Source of the DNA: an uncultured Nitrospirota bacterium
GTDB taxonomy: Bacteria; Nitrospinota; Nitrospinia; SZUA-224
Direction of reading: 5' to 3'
Assembly (NCBI GenBank): GCA_913009285.1
Contig: CAJVYE010000003.1
Span: 1-16,384 of the forward strand
Length of the DNA: 16,384 nt
This document shows, piece after piece, positions 16,295-16,384 of this stretch. A program made the position numbers and the translations under genes. The first letter of the stretch is position 1. Each line of letters begins with the position of its first letter. Under the pieces are notes generated by a model that saw only the letters and a program-made list of their open reading frames with translations, had not been told where the DNA came from and did not search any database.

Positions 16295-16384
16295 TTAACC
16301 CCCACCAATCATTAACTCAGAGACCCTTATACTTGGAGACCCAATCCGACCAAAGAAGCGTAAGTTGTTGGCAACACCATCTAG
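16295..16384 (-). CDS. Possible 3' end of a gene running off the contig
   Basis: The minus-strand frame is open from the window edge for 29 codons to TAA at 16295-16297 and reads ...GVANNLRFFGRIGSPSIRV and then SELMIGGG. The composition looks protein-like, but the stretch is too short to assign; a LamG-like or other beta-sandwich tail is only a guess. If real, it is upstream of the M23 gene on the same strand. Confidence 0.3.
   Translation of the reverse strand, partial: LDGVANNLRFFGRIGSPSIRVSELMIGGG

Noticed and set aside
1..16384. Genome-wide reassignment of UGA (as in code 4 or 25)
   Set aside because: No other recognised gene, including the 863-codon secA and 854-codon rhodanese, has an in-frame TGA, and tryptophan and glycine positions use normal codons. 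One gene also appears to end at TGA, though a TAG two codons later makes that last point weak.

Overview
This looks like one end of a metagenome-assembled contig from an AT-leaning, Gram-negative-type (diderm) bacterium. It encodes a MotB-type flagellar stator protein, a lipoprotein, a lytic transglycosylase, an M23 peptidase and a large exported protein with a Cys-Phe-Ile C-terminal anchor of the kind seen in Desulfobacterota and related phyla. No ribosomal RNA is present, so the lineage cannot be fixed; a Desulfobacterota-, Nitrospirota- or Schekmanbacteria-like organism is my guess. The first 72 bases are not genomic: they are an Illumina P7/TruSeq index adapter left on the contig end.

Layout. 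113-1984: MotB/OmpA-like protein (+), a lipoprotein with a pseudopilin-like C-terminal domain (-), and a DksA/TraR zinc-finger protein (+) with a clear sigma70-type promoter. 2014-6897 (all -): a lytic transglycosylase, then a gatB-oppD-oppF block in which oppD overlaps the end of gatB and oppF lies beyond a fold-back repeat. 6928-7289: an intergenic region with a REP-like palindrome, a perfect TTGACA-N17-TATAAT promoter and a leader hairpin. 7290-11990: two related exported tandem-rhodanese proteins (+), separated by a strong terminator. 12302-14893: secA (-). 15242-16183: an M23 peptidase (-) with its own terminator. The last 90 bases may hold the 3' end of one more minus-strand gene.

The main discovery is in the second rhodanese gene (10203-11990). 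A conventional reading breaks it at TGA 11361-11363. The same frame continues through a second TGA (11367-11369) and stays open and homologous to the first paralogue up to a TAA at 11988. The two TGA codons align exactly with the two cysteines (Cys368, Cys370) of the Cys-Ser-Cys active-loop motif in the neighbour. An 8-bp perfect stem-loop follows 14 bases after the second TGA and fits the general bacterial SECIS geometry; the Cys paralogue lacks it. The simplest reading is a selenoprotein with a Sec-x-Sec (U-x-U) motif, beside its own Cys-x-Cys paralogue: an exported, two-domain rhodanese-like protein with a golvesin-type C-terminal domain.

A second theme is fold-back DNA. Long inverted repeats at 3035-3346, 4368-4494, 12048-12291 and 14950-15105 (and a weaker one near 10026-10130) sit between genes. 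Three of them lie within about 10 bp of a stop codon (oppF, oppD, secA). The 3035-3346 copy is flanked by a 5-bp direct repeat, ACTAT, as expected for a non-autonomous transposable element (MITE).
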